Below are positions 1 through 7,141 of a DNA stretch of 12,376 bases, in pieces; positions within the stretch are counted from its first letter, which is position 1, and every line of letters starts with the position of its first letter. The DNA is taken from positions 1 to 12,376 of the forward strand of contig CAYTER010000055.1 of NCBI GenBank assembly GCA_964436815.1. The letters run 5' to 3'. Below the pieces are notes generated by a model. The model was not told where the DNA came from and did not search any database. It saw only the letters and a program-made list of their open reading frames with translations. The position numbers were made by a program, and so were the translations under genes. This DNA is from UBA993 sp964436815 (GTDB lineage: Bacteria > Bacillota > Dethiobacteria > DTU022).

Positions 1-2
1 CT

Positions 3-266
3 GCCAACCAGTTGTTCCGAAGTGGTGATTTCGTTATGCAGTTCGGCAAATTCAACTAACGATGCTGCCTGCTGTTCAGTAAACTCACGCTCGCTTCTTA
101 TAGATTTAAGATTGCTGCGCACCACCATGCCGTTTACCAGGTAAAAAGCATTTACTGCTACCAAGAGCAGCAGGACGACAAAAATCACCGTCTGGATTTT
201 GCCTAGTTTTTCTTTCTCCTGACGTTTTTTCTTAATTTCGGGAGGCAGTAAGCTGACATGCTGCAC
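3..266 (-). CDS. pilN: PilN, type IV pilus inner-membrane assembly protein (5' part, runs off window)
   Basis: PilN is a bitopic membrane protein whose cytoplasmic N-terminus docks onto PilM and whose outer domain pairs with PilO in the pilus alignment complex. The 88 residues visible show a short N-terminal segment with the family signature (VSLLPPEIKKKR, compare NLLPPE), a basic stretch, one hydrophobic helix at about residues 24-46, then the start of a helical or coiled-coil outer segment. The chosen start is a GTG preceded by GGAGGG with a 6-nt spacer; the nearby ATG is out of frame. The start lies 2 nt after the pilM stop, so the Shine-Dalgarno sequence sits inside the end of pilM, which suggests translational coupling. 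The gene continues beyond the left edge; pilO and pilin genes may follow but are not visible. Confidence 0.88.
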   Translation of the reverse strand, partial: MQHVSLLPPEIKKKRQEKEKLGKIQTVIFVVLLLLVAVNAFYLVNGMVVRSNLKSIRSEREFTEQQAASLVEFAELHNEITTSEQLVG

Positions 267-268
267 CT

Positions 269-1285
269 TTATCCCTCCAGACCCCTGAGCGCCAAACCGG
301 CGCTAACCGCATAATCAGTTGCATCGGTATTGGTTTTCGCTAATTTACGGTCAACTGAACTGTAGGCATTAAGCGGGTTAAAAACCCGCACTGGCAGCTC
401 CAGATATTGATCAAGCAGCTCAGCAATACCGCTGAATTGTGCCCCTCTACCGCTTAACAGAACACCCTCAACTTTAGTTGAGCCTGGCAAATCCTGATAA
501 TAGGTCAGTGATGACCGAATCTCCACTGCCAGGCTGTTAATCCAGTTATTCAAAACAGCAACCGACCCATCACGTCTTAAGACTGTAGCGTCAAATATTG
601 ACTCTAACCCGACACCAAGGCTTTCGGCCAAATCAACAATTTTAACCAATCCAAGACGGGCCAGGCGTGGTTTGCCTTTTGCCGCTACCAGGATACTGTT
701 TAAGCCGTTGGCTACATTAACCAGGGCTATAGTCATCTCTAACGCTTTTGGAGGCAATAAACGGATCATGGCCATACTTGATACATCAATGTCAACCGGT
801 TCAAGCTTGGCGATATTCAAAGCTTCGATGAACTTATCCAGCATATCACGCCTTGCAGCCACCAGTAAAACCTCAAGTTTTTTCTCTGTATCGCCCTGAC
901 CTGGTATTTCATCTAAGACCATATAATCAAGAACAACGCTTTCGATCGGGATTGGCAGGTATTCCTGCGCCTGAAAATGGATCAGGTTTTTCAGTTTGCT
1001 CTCCGGGACATTGGGAACTGTGATGTGCCGCACCAGGACGCCCTGATTGGAGACACCGAGTAGAATATTACGCTCCTTAAAGCCTAATTTATTCCAGAAG
1101 CTTTTCAAAGCTTCGCCAACCTGGTCCGGATCGATGATCATTCCCTCACGTACTGCGCCTTCAGGAAGGGGAACACTGCCGATGTTGAGTAAGTTCGGTG
1201 AGTTTGCTTTGCCCGAAAGCTCAACCGCCCGGGCAATCCCGGTGTCGAATTCCAGGCCAACAATTTTTTTCACTGTCTGAGCCAT
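269..1285 (-). CDS. pilM: PilM, actin-like cytoplasmic pilus assembly ATPase-fold protein
   Basis: PilM is an actin/FtsA-fold cytoplasmic protein that binds the N-terminal tail of PilN and links the pilus alignment complex to the motor. The 338 residues have typical family length. Visible landmarks are the first phosphate-loop region GLEFDTGIARAVEL (residues 10-23), the family signature around RHITVPNVPESKL (86-98) followed by FQAQEYLPIPI, the second phosphate region ALVNVANGLNSILV (187-200), and an adenosine-type motif LSGRGAQFSGIAELL (277-291). In many PilM proteins the second phosphate motif reads like VDIG; here it is VNVA, with Asn190 where Asp is usual, so nucleotide binding may be weakened. 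ATG start with AAGGAG 9 nt upstream. It sits between pilC (14 nt away) and pilN (2 nt away), as expected for a pilMN block. Confidence 0.93.
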   Translation of the reverse strand: MAQTVKKIVGLEFDTGIARAVELSGKANSPNLLNIGSVPLPEGAVREGMIIDPDQVGEALKSFWNKLGFKERNILLGVSNQGVLVRHITVPNVPESKLKNLIHFQAQEYLPIPIESVVLDYMVLDEIPGQGDTEKKLEVLLVAARRDMLDKFIEALNIAKLEPVDIDVSSMAMIRLLPPKALEMTIALVNVANGLNSILVAAKGKPRLARLGLVKIVDLAESLGVGLESIFDATVLRRDGSVAVLNNWINSLAVEIRSSLTYYQDLPGSTKVEGVLLSGRGAQFSGIAELLDQYLELPVRVFNPLNAYSSVDRKLAKTNTDATDYAVSAGLALRGLEG

Positions 1286-1299
1286 CAGGCATTTCTCCT

Positions 1300-2502
1300 T
1301 TAAATCTGGGTAATAACGGTAAATATCGGGAGGTAGAGAGCAACCAGCATACCGCCAACCATAATACCTAAGACAATCAACATCAGCGGCTCAATCAGGG
1401 CGGTCAGGCCTTTGGTCATTGTCGCCACCTCTTCTTCATAAAACTCGGCGACCTTATCCATCATTTCCGGTATATTTCCCGTTTCTTCACCGACAGAAAT
1501 CATATGAGTTACCATCGGCGGAAAAACTCCGCTTTCCTCCAACGGAAGAGCAACACTGCTGCCTTCCTGGATCCTTTCGCCGGCAATCCGGGTGGCATCC
1601 ATGACCAAGGTGTTACCGGTTGCCATCCCTGAAGAGTTTAGCGCCTGCACTACCGGAATACCGGTACCCATCATTGTCGAAAATGTCCGGGCAAAACTGG
1701 CCACTACTGTTTTTTGAACTAACTGCCCGAAAATCGGTAATCTAAATTTTAGCTGATCCAAATTTCTTTTACCGGTACTGCTCCTGGCATAGGAACGGAG
1801 CATCAATACAAGAACAAATAGCAGTGGAAAAATAATATACCAGTAGTTTTTAAGCCCATCAGACATGGCGATGATCATTCTGGTTGGTAGCGGCAGAACA
1901 GATCCCGGCGGGAAAAACCCGACAAAAATCGGCACCAGGAAAAAAAGCATGGCAAATAAGATCACGATAGCGAAGGCAAAAACCGCCAGCGGGTAAAAGG
2001 ACGCCGATTTGATGCTGTCGCGCAGTTCCTTATCCTTCTGCAGCTGGTGGGCAAGCCTGGTCAGGGTTGCCTCTAGGGTTCCTCCAGCTTCGCCGGCATC
2101 AATCATGTTAACATAAAGTTCGGAAAAGATAACGGGGTGTCCTTTCAACGCTTCGCTGAAACTGATCCCGCTCTCGACATTACGGGCGATATCGATTAAA
2201 GCAGCGCCTAGCCCGCGGTTCGTTGACTGACGGCTCAGGGTATATAGAGCTCTAGTTAAGGGAATTCCTGAGTTTAACATTGCTGCCAGTTGACGGCTAA
2301 ACAAGCTTAAATCGCCCAGCTTCACCTTGCCGCCAATTTTGATTGAAATGCCGAAGGTAGTCTGCTTGATCTCTTTAACTTCAGTAACCATCAGGCCCAT
2401 GCCGCGCAGTCTGTCAATAACGCTGCTTTCGTTATCGGCGTCAAGTTTACCGGTAACGGCCTCACCGGAGCTTTTTATCGCTTCGTACTGAAAAGAACCC
2501 AT
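1300..2502 (-). CDS. pilC: PilC, type IV pilus inner-membrane platform protein (GspF family)
   Basis: PilC is the polytopic platform that connects the cytoplasmic ATPases to the growing pilus. The 400-residue length is standard. It has a short N-terminal segment (YEAIKSSGEAVTGKLDA), two GspF domains at about 66-190 and 268-390, and predicted membrane helices near 171-197, 221-236 and 370-392. Each domain carries the family's acidic Gly-rich motif: IDAGEAGGTLE in the first and SVGEETGNIPEM in the second. Other hallmarks are the FSRQLAAMLNSGIPL segment (68-82) and its counterpart FARTFSTMMGTGIPV (270-284). ATG start with GGGAGAG upstream. It lies between pilT and pilM in the same orientation and is almost certainly co-transcribed with them. 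Confidence 0.95.
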   Translation of the reverse strand: MGSFQYEAIKSSGEAVTGKLDADNESSVIDRLRGMGLMVTEVKEIKQTTFGISIKIGGKVKLGDLSLFSRQLAAMLNSGIPLTRALYTLSRQSTNRGLGAALIDIARNVESGISFSEALKGHPVIFSELYVNMIDAGEAGGTLEATLTRLAHQLQKDKELRDSIKSASFYPLAVFAFAIVILFAMLFFLVPIFVGFFPPGSVLPLPTRMIIAMSDGLKNYWYIIFPLLFVLVLMLRSYARSSTGKRNLDQLKFRLPIFGQLVQKTVVASFARTFSTMMGTGIPVVQALNSSGMATGNTLVMDATRIAGERIQEGSSVALPLEESGVFPPMVTHMISVGEETGNIPEMMDKVAEFYEEEVATMTKGLTALIEPLMLIVLGIMVGGMLVALYLPIFTVITQI

Positions 2503-2548
2503 AGTATAACTCTCCCTGGGAAATCAGTTCAACCATGATCTAAGAGTG

Positions 2549-3481
2549 CTAACGTTTCAGCAATCTTTCCATCTCAGTTTTGTCTATACATTTTTCAAGC
2601 GCTTCAGTGCGCGAAATTTTCCCGGAAGCGTAAAGTTCGGAAAGAGTCTGATCCATAGTTTTCATGCCCAGACCGTGACTGGACTGCATCACAGAATAAA
2701 GTTGATGCTCTTTACCTTCCCGGATCATCGTTTTTACAGCCGTACTGGTCTTTAAAAACTCCATGGCCAGGACCCGGCCATCACCGGCAACATTGGGAAT
2801 CAGCTGTTGTGAAAGAACGGCCTGTAGAGATCCAGTCAACTGTTGGCGAATCTGATCACGCTGGTGCTCAGCGAAAACATCAACAATACGGTTTATGGTC
2901 AGCGGCGCTGTCTGGGTATGCAGGGTCGAGAAAACAAGGTGTCCTGTTTCGGCCGCAGTCAGAGCGATACTGATACTTTCAAGGTCACGCATCTCACCGA
3001 TCAAAATAACATCCGGGTCATGNNNNNNNNNNNNNNNNNNNNNNNNNNNNNNNNNNNNNNNNNNNNNNNNNNNNNNNNNNNNNNNNNNNNNNNNNNNNNN
3101 NNNNNNNNNNNNNNNNNNNNNNCCCGGCACAACCCCAAGCTTCTCAAGATCAGGCACCTCGAACGGTACAATCCGCAAAGCCATGGCCGGGGTGCCGCGT
3201 TGAAACATCACATTGCCCCTGAATCGTGAAACCTGCGGTATCGAGTATGAGAAATCAAGTTCGAGATCTTTCTTGAGCATTTCAACCTGGTGAGGCTTAA
3301 TCACCTGAAGGAGTAGCTCTTTCACATTTTCGGCAGTGACAACCGGTAAATCGAGCTTAACCATATCCCTGTTAATCCGAAACATAGGCCGGTCAAAAGG
3401 CACAATATGAACATCGGATGTTTTTTGCTCAACCGCCCTGGTCAGCAGCTGATTCATGGTTACCGGATATTTATTTTCCAC
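2549..3481 (-). CDS. pilT: PilT, twitching motility / pilus retraction ATPase (interrupted by assembly gap)
   Basis: PilT is the hexameric AAA-type ATPase that powers pilus retraction. Before the gap 119 residues are visible, including the PilT N-domain (TSDVHIVPFDRPMFRINRD, 21-39) and VPFEVPDLEKLGV. After it 157 residues follow, starting HDPDVILIGEMRD, with the His box (GHLVFSTLHTQTA) and a PilT-type C-terminus (IREGKEHQLYSVMQS, then MKTMDQTLSELYASGKI). The Walker A motif and the Asp-box region fall in the N run and cannot be checked. By family comparison about 85-90 residues separate the two parts, so the true protein is probably near 360 residues and the real gap longer than 100 nt. GTG start with GGAG 8 nt upstream; an in-frame ATG at codon 9 lacks a good ribosome site. 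The PilT-like C-terminus argues against PilB. Confidence 0.93.
   Translation of the reverse strand: MENKYPVTMNQLLTRAVEQKTSDVHIVPFDRPMFRINRDMVKLDLPVVTAENVKELLLQVIKPHQVEMLKKDLELDFSYSIPQVSRFRGNVMFQRGTPAMALRIVPFEVPDLEKLGVVPXXXXXXXXXXXXXXXXXXXXXXXXXXXXXXXXXXHDPDVILIGEMRDLESISIALTAAETGHLVFSTLHTQTAPLTINRIVDVFAEHQRDQIRQQLTGSLQAVLSQQLIPNVAGDGRVLAMEFLKTSTAVKTMIREGKEHQLYSVMQSSHGLGMKTMDQTLSELYASGKISRTEALEKCIDKTEMERLLKR
3023..3122. other. Assembly gap of 100 N inside pilT
   Basis: There are exactly 100 N, the usual placeholder for a gap of unknown size. Flanking coding sequence belongs to the same ATPase gene. By comparison with PilT proteins the missing stretch should encode the Walker A loop and Asp box and be roughly 260 nt. 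Confidence 0.95.
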
Positions 3482-3498
3482 GATAGTATCTCCGTATT

Positions 3499-6201
3499 TT
3501 ATTCTTCTTCATCCGTAGTCGGACTGCTTGGACTGCTGCTGACGAATACCGCTTCCAGGAAACGATCCCGGAACACGCTGAAGGAATAGGTTGTGCTGGT
3601 TGATACACTGGCGCCGCTTTCAATCCAGCGTACAAAGGTATATCCTTCCGCTGGTGTTACCGTGATAGTCGCAGTTGAACCCTGGGAGTAGCTTCTGGCG
3701 CCGGAAATAGTTCCGGCATCGGCTGGCACGCATCTTGCCGTTATATTGTAGTTTTGCGCTGAGGGAACGTACAGCGGTTGGTAAAAATCAGCCCCGCCTC
3801 CGCCACCTCCACCTTCTTCCTCGCCATTTTCTTCCTCTTCAGGAACAGCTGAAAATGGTGAGTCTGGCGTGCCTGCAATCTCAGCGATCATACTCTTGAC
3901 TATGGCAACATTATCAGGCGTACCCTCGGCAATCAGGTAATGCAAGGGAGCTCCTTCAGTGCCGTAATTCGGTGAAACTTTTAAGCGTATGTCATTAGCT
4001 AATATTACCGGATTTTGCCAATCCATGCTAATTGTGGGAGGACCAGTGGGGTGATCCCAGGTTATCCAACCTGTATCTCCAGACCTAAGTCCATCTAAAA
4101 GGACACTTAAAAATTGAATCAAATTAGCCAGCTCAATATCTCCAACCAAACTTCTTGTTTGAGCTACAGGCATGCGGATTATTCTCCTGCCACCGATGCC
4201 AAAAGCAGCGTTTTCCCTAAGATCAAGGGCATCAATCATTTGAGTTGTGTCGGCAATCACCTTCGGGGTTCCTCTGACCCAGATTTTACCTTGGTTATCA
4301 GGCACTACCAGCAGACTTTCGGCCGGTATTCCGAGATCTATTAGATACTGGGCCATGTTGGTTGCCGACACATACTCCAGTGCCATCGCAGAAACATACT
4401 GGCTCTCGTCAGGCAGGGAAGCATTTTCCGGAATGTCCAGTCTGATTATCAGTTCGTTTGCCCGGGCAATGCCGTCCATAGTGCCCTGAAGCCACAGGAT
4501 CCGCTGGTTGCTGTCAACGGTGATCATCGTTAAGCCGACACCAAGTTCTTCAAGGTGGCGGGCCATATCTTCGGCTGAAACATATTTCAAGTCAAACCTG
4601 AAGAGGGTCTGCGCACCGGCGGCAACAGACTGGTTTTCCAGGATGTCAAGGGCTCTGATCAGCTCGTTTGCGCTGTTGATTGCCCTGGAAGTACCCTGAA
4701 TCCAAATCGATTTTTGATTCGAGTCCACTACCAGAATATTTTGAACCGGCACATTAAGTTCTGTTAAGTATGTTTTCATGTCGGAAGCGGATACGTAACT
4801 TAAATTTACCCTTATAAAAAATTCTTCGCCTTCAGTGATAGAGGCGTTTTCCCTGATATCAAGGGCATTGATCATTTCCCGCGCCTTATTTATGGCAAGT
4901 GGTGTACCCTGCAGCCAGATCGCCTTCTGGTTGCCGTCAATGGTTAAGATATTATCGACGGGGATGTTTAAGCGATTCAGGTAATCAGCCATCGCTTCGG
5001 CCTGAACATATAAGAGAGTGATTCGCACAAAATAGGCATCGCCCTCGACCAGTGATTCGTTTTCCTTAATATCCAGGGCTTTAATTAAATCCCGGGCTTC
5101 ATTTAGCTGGTGCGGCACACCCTGGATCCACATTGTTTTTGGATTTGCCTCAACGGTAAGGATCCTAATCTGGACTGCAAGTTCGGCAAAATAGCGCTTC
5201 ATATTTTCAGCCGTCACGTAATTTAGGTCAAAACGAGCCAAGTATGGATCTCCCGCAGCAATCGATTGGTTTTCTTCAATATCGAGCGCTTTAATTAAAT
5301 CACGGGCCTGGTTAAGGGCAGCGGAAACGCCCTGGAGCCAAATGGCTTTATGGTTTGAAGGAATAACAATAATACTTTCCAGCGGTACGCCAATTTCAGT
5401 TAAATACTGCCTCATTTCAGAGGCAACAACATAATTTAAATTTAACCTGACAAAAAATGATTCCCCTGCGGTTAATGATTCGTTTTCTTTAATATCAAGG
5501 GCGTTAGCCAGTTCACGCGCTTCCCCGACGGCCATCGGAGTGCCCTTTACCCACAAGGATTTTTGGTTGGAATCAACAGTCAAACTTAAAACCTGCGTAC
5601 CTAAAATCGAAATATACCTTTCCATATCCTCCGCCGTAACATATTTAAGCTTGAAACGGGTCAGAACCAGGCGGTTGGAAAAGTCCTGCTGCAGCCGGGA
5701 ACTCTGCCCAACAACGTAATTGCGGCCAACCTGTACATAATCCAAACCCTGTTTTTGAAGGATAATCTGGAAGGTATCAAGCGGGGTCAGGTTTTCTGTC
5801 TTGACAGTTATCCTGACCGGATCCTCTAAATAAATGATATTCACATCAAGCTTGTAGGCCAGCAAGGTTAAAATGTCGAGCAGATTGGCATCGGAAACAT
5901 TAAGGGATATCAAAGATGAACTTCTGTAAGAAGGGCGCGGGCTGGTTGTTACATCTGAAACATCCGCCCACAAAAGATCTGCACTGAGAACAGCGCCTGT
6001 CGAAGCAACCTGTGCAACATCCGGATCTCCGGCAGGCAGTACAGCTGCTTCAATGACTTCGCTCTGAATTAAAGATAATTGATCCTCATTATTCGAAGTG
6101 CAATTTATGGTAACCACAACAACCAGTATCAGGCTGAGAATGCCGAACAATAAACGTCGATCCAGGCTGTAGGTCGAGGATTTACGGCGTTTTTTTCGCA
6201 T
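3499..6201 (-). CDS. PilQ-related secretin N-domain repeat protein without a secretin barrel
   Basis: A 900-residue exported protein. After a basic N-terminus, residues 17-32 form one hydrophobic segment (signal or anchor). The following TINC is not a standard lipobox, because Asn precedes the Cys. Residues about 97-168 match the STN (secretin/TonB short N-terminal) domain. Seven repeats follow with conserved Tyr-Val pairs at 187, 257, 328, 398, 469, 540 and 610, a very regular 70-71 residue period. Each repeat has the pattern L.YV.A..M..YL, then a hydrophobic strand, NQK.IW.QGT, and ALDI.EN. This resembles the NolW/N1 ring-building domains of secretins. A degenerate eighth unit ends near 778. 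Then come an acidic linker, a run of seven Gly (797-803), a domain resembling divergent InlB B-repeats (about 817-888) and an acidic tail. No secretin barrel is seen. Its ATG directly follows the stop of the PilP-like gene, with GGAGGGTG inside that gene. Confidence 0.85.
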   Translation of the reverse strand: MRKKRRKSSTYSLDRRLLFGILSLILVVVVTINCTSNNEDQLSLIQSEVIEAAVLPAGDPDVAQVASTGAVLSADLLWADVSDVTTSPRPSYRSSSLISLNVSDANLLDILTLLAYKLDVNIIYLEDPVRITVKTENLTPLDTFQIILQKQGLDYVQVGRNYVVGQSSRLQQDFSNRLVLTRFKLKYVTAEDMERYISILGTQVLSLTVDSNQKSLWVKGTPMAVGEARELANALDIKENESLTAGESFFVRLNLNYVVASEMRQYLTEIGVPLESIIVIPSNHKAIWLQGVSAALNQARDLIKALDIEENQSIAAGDPYLARFDLNYVTAENMKRYFAELAVQIRILTVEANPKTMWIQGVPHQLNEARDLIKALDIKENESLVEGDAYFVRITLLYVQAEAMADYLNRLNIPVDNILTIDGNQKAIWLQGTPLAINKAREMINALDIRENASITEGEEFFIRVNLSYVSASDMKTYLTELNVPVQNILVVDSNQKSIWIQGTSRAINSANELIRALDILENQSVAAGAQTLFRFDLKYVSAEDMARHLEELGVGLTMITVDSNQRILWLQGTMDGIARANELIIRLDIPENASLPDESQYVSAMALEYVSATNMAQYLIDLGIPAESLLVVPDNQGKIWVRGTPKVIADTTQMIDALDLRENAAFGIGGRRIIRMPVAQTRSLVGDIELANLIQFLSVLLDGLRSGDTGWITWDHPTGPPTISMDWQNPVILANDIRLKVSPNYGTEGAPLHYLIAEGTPDNVAIVKSMIAEIAGTPDSPFSAVPEEEENGEEEGGGGGGGADFYQPLYVPSAQNYNITARCVPADAGTISGARSYSQGSTATITVTPAEGYTFVRWIESGASVSTSTTYSFSVFRDRFLEAVFVSSSPSSPTTDEEE
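4204..5661 (-). repeat. Seven tandem about 212-bp coding repeats (secretin N-domain-like)
   Basis: Within the 900-residue protein, seven consecutive units each encode 70-71 residues. Recurrent phrases are YV.AEDM, DSNQKSIW.QGT and ALDI.EN[EQA]S. Spacing of the Tyr-Val landmark is 70, 71, 70, 71, 71, 70 residues. DNA copies are diverged, so the repetition is clear at the protein level and only partial at the base level. This suggests old duplications kept by selection on fold rather than recent slippage. Confidence 0.9.
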
Positions 6202-6774
6202 TTAGGCACCCTCCTCCGGGTCATCTTCATCTTCTTCAGTAGCCGGCCCGAGTGGTTCAATAGTTCTCGTTACAGGAGCCTGATCAAAATAAAGGAAAAC
6301 TTCCTGGTCTCCTGCCCGCAGCACTACCATGTCTCCCGTGATCAGGCGCACAGCCCAGTAATCTTCAACGTAGTCACCTTCAAATACCACGAAAGAATAA
6401 CCGCCCGACTCAATAATTGCAGTTGCTCCACCGCGTCCTCCGGTTGCGATACCGGTCAGACGCATCGGTGAAGCAAAAGGATCGGCTCCGGACCTGAAAA
6501 GTTGGAAGGAGTTATCACTATCTTCATCTTCGCTGCGTACTTGCTGGGGTAAAACGATCGCTTCATCCGCTGCTTCCAAATCGCCGCCGGGTCCGGACCC
6601 AGTAAGATCGTTGCCTGAACTGTCACGATTTGAGAGCAGAACAATCCCTAAAATACCCCCGGCAACAGCAACAAAGAGCAGGGCCCCGGCCAAAATCAGG
6701 AAACGCTTCTCTTTGAATAATTCCTTGAACTTGAAGTTGCTTGTAAATTTAAACTCCGGTATTTTTAATTGCAC
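6202..6774 (-). CDS. PilP-like bitopic pilus assembly protein
   Basis: A 190-residue protein. It has a short basic cytoplasmic N-terminus, one membrane helix (about residues 29-49, rich in Leu, Ala, Val and Gly), a flexible Gly/Ser/acidic linker to about 88, then a small beta-rich domain starting near DPFASPMRLTGIA and ending near VFLYF, and an acidic tail. The DPF..P motif followed by a strand reading L.G and paired strands (ATAIIESGGYSFVVFEGD, VVLRAGDQEVFLYF) is the layout of the PilP/GspC homology-region domain that contacts secretin N-domains. Placement directly before the PilQ-related gene supports this. The start chosen is the GTG at 6774, because GAGGTG lies 6 nt upstream. An in-frame GTG at 6783 would add three residues but overlaps that Shine-Dalgarno. 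Sequence similarity to PilP is faint, so the name is a family-level inference. Confidence 0.7.
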   Translation of the reverse strand: MQLKIPEFKFTSNFKFKELFKEKRFLILAGALLFVAVAGGILGIVLLSNRDSSGNDLTGSGPGGDLEAADEAIVLPQQVRSEDEDSDNSFQLFRSGADPFASPMRLTGIATGGRGGATAIIESGGYSFVVFEGDYVEDYWAVRLITGDMVVLRAGDQEVFLYFDQAPVTRTIEPLGPATEEDEDDPEEGA

Positions 6775-6780
6775 TATATA

Positions 6781-6786
6781 CACCTC
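6781..6786 (-). promoter_or_regulatory. Shine-Dalgarno deciding the start of the PilP-like gene
   Basis: GAGGTG on the minus strand sits 6 nt before the GTG at 6774. It overlaps the competing upstream GTG at 6783, which makes the inner start the better choice. Confidence 0.65.
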
Positions 6787-6835
6787 ACCGCTACAGCTAT
6801 GAAGTATCAGCCGGACTTATTATAAAACAACAATA

Positions 6836-6862
6836 AGAAAACGCCTGTTTCGGCAACCTGGC
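6836..6862 (-). terminator. Possible regulatory hairpin in the pilus-operon riboswitch platform
   Basis: GCC (6862-6860) can pair with GGC (6845-6843), with additional inner pairs around a GCCG loop and non-canonical mismatches, followed by GTTTTCTT. The 3' arm is the same strand that closes aptamer helix P1, so the two structures would exclude each other. The hairpin is weak, and the layout is convincing mainly because the neighbouring riboswitch has a stronger version of it. Confidence 0.4.
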
Positions 6863-6940
6863 AATCATACCCTTGTCCGGGCTGCAGACCCATGGCTTTG
6901 CGTCACTACCTTTCAGCAGTTTTGCGCTTTCTCGTCAGGC
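6843..6940 (-). ncRNA. Cyclic di-GMP-I (GEMM-I) riboswitch upstream of the type IV pilus operon
   Basis: Read on the minus strand, the aptamer has all GEMM-I landmarks. P1 is formed by GCCTG (6940-6936) and CAGGC (6847-6843). The conserved GCAAA element is followed by P2, ACTGCT-GAAA-GGTAGT, with a GNRA tetraloop. Then come GTGACGCAAAGCC, a P3 hairpin arm, and the 3' element GGTTGCCGAA. The residue equivalent to Vc2 G20 is G (position 6925), the A of GACGCAAAG is present, and the C equivalent to Vc2 C92 is present. This predicts c-di-GMP rather than the cGAMP-responsive GEMM-Ib class, which carries A at position 20. It lies between an extended -10 promoter and the PilP-like gene, so it should control the whole pilus operon. 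Confidence 0.93.
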
Positions 6941-6946
6941 TCCAAT

Positions 6947-6990
6947 CTAATGCTATTAAATATATATTATACCATTTTTTGTAGCATTAG
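6947..6990. repeat. Perfect 9-bp inverted repeat framing the pilus-operon promoter
   Basis: CTAATGCTA (6947-6955) is matched by TAGCATTAG (6982-6990), with 26 bp between the arms. One arm overlaps the -35 element; the other lies just after the predicted transcription start. The -10 box is in the middle. This is a possible operator for a dimeric regulator; no known box is recognised. Confidence 0.6.
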
Positions 6991-6993
6991 CAA
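6966..6993 (-). promoter_or_regulatory. Sigma-A-type extended -10 promoter of the pilus operon
   Basis: On the minus strand TTGCTA (6993-6988) is followed after 16 bp by a perfect TATAAT (6971-6966). The -10 box is preceded by TGG, giving an extended -10 (TGnTATAAT). Predicted transcription starts near 6959, about 20 nt before the riboswitch P1 strand. The spacing fits a riboswitch-leader transcript. Confidence 0.8.
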
Positions 6994-7141
6994 GCATAAA
7001 TTCTAATATATGTGAATATTACTACTTATTTCTTCTCTTTCCTGTAGAACTTACCTGTTCACCTTTGATATTAAAGGGTTTTTCGGCAATATTCTTCACT
7101 TTAATGTTATTTCCTGCAAATGCCGGAATATATTACTGTAA
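6994..7141. other. Intergenic spacer between yqeG and the pilus promoter
   Basis: AT-rich DNA with no convincing gene. No strong rho-independent terminator for yqeG is visible on the minus strand. It holds GCAGGAAA on the minus strand, a short string that also occurs just upstream of the promoter of the MORN operon. Confidence 0.6.

Noticed and set aside
3407..3589. Plus-strand open frames across the window, such as this one and those at 7844-8071 and 11819-12193
   Set aside because: All lie opposite well-supported minus-strand genes or leaders, lack ribosome sites and show no recognisable protein features.
3499..4206. Secretin outer-membrane barrel in the C-terminal part of the PilQ-related protein
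   Set aside because: The region reads as a degenerate N-domain, a Glu/Gly linker and an InlB-B-like domain; no secretin signature motif is seen.
4204..5661. CRISPR array or mobile repeat
   Set aside because: The repeats are coding, in frame, diverged at the base level and about 212 bp long with no spacer pattern; no CRISPR array, insertion sequence, tRNA or rRNA was recognised in the window.
6100..6106. Lipoprotein cleavage site (TINC) in the PilQ-related protein
   Set aside because: Asn directly before Cys does not fit the usual Gly/Ala/Ser of a lipobox; a signal anchor is a safer reading.
6843..6940. cGAMP-type GEMM-Ib riboswitch
   Set aside because: That class has A at the Vc2 G20 position; both aptamers here have G.
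7062..7082. Plus-strand terminator-like hairpin CCTTT-GATATT-AAAGG followed by a T run
   Set aside because: The stem is only 5 bp, mostly A-T, and no plus-strand gene ends here; on the minus strand there is no U run.
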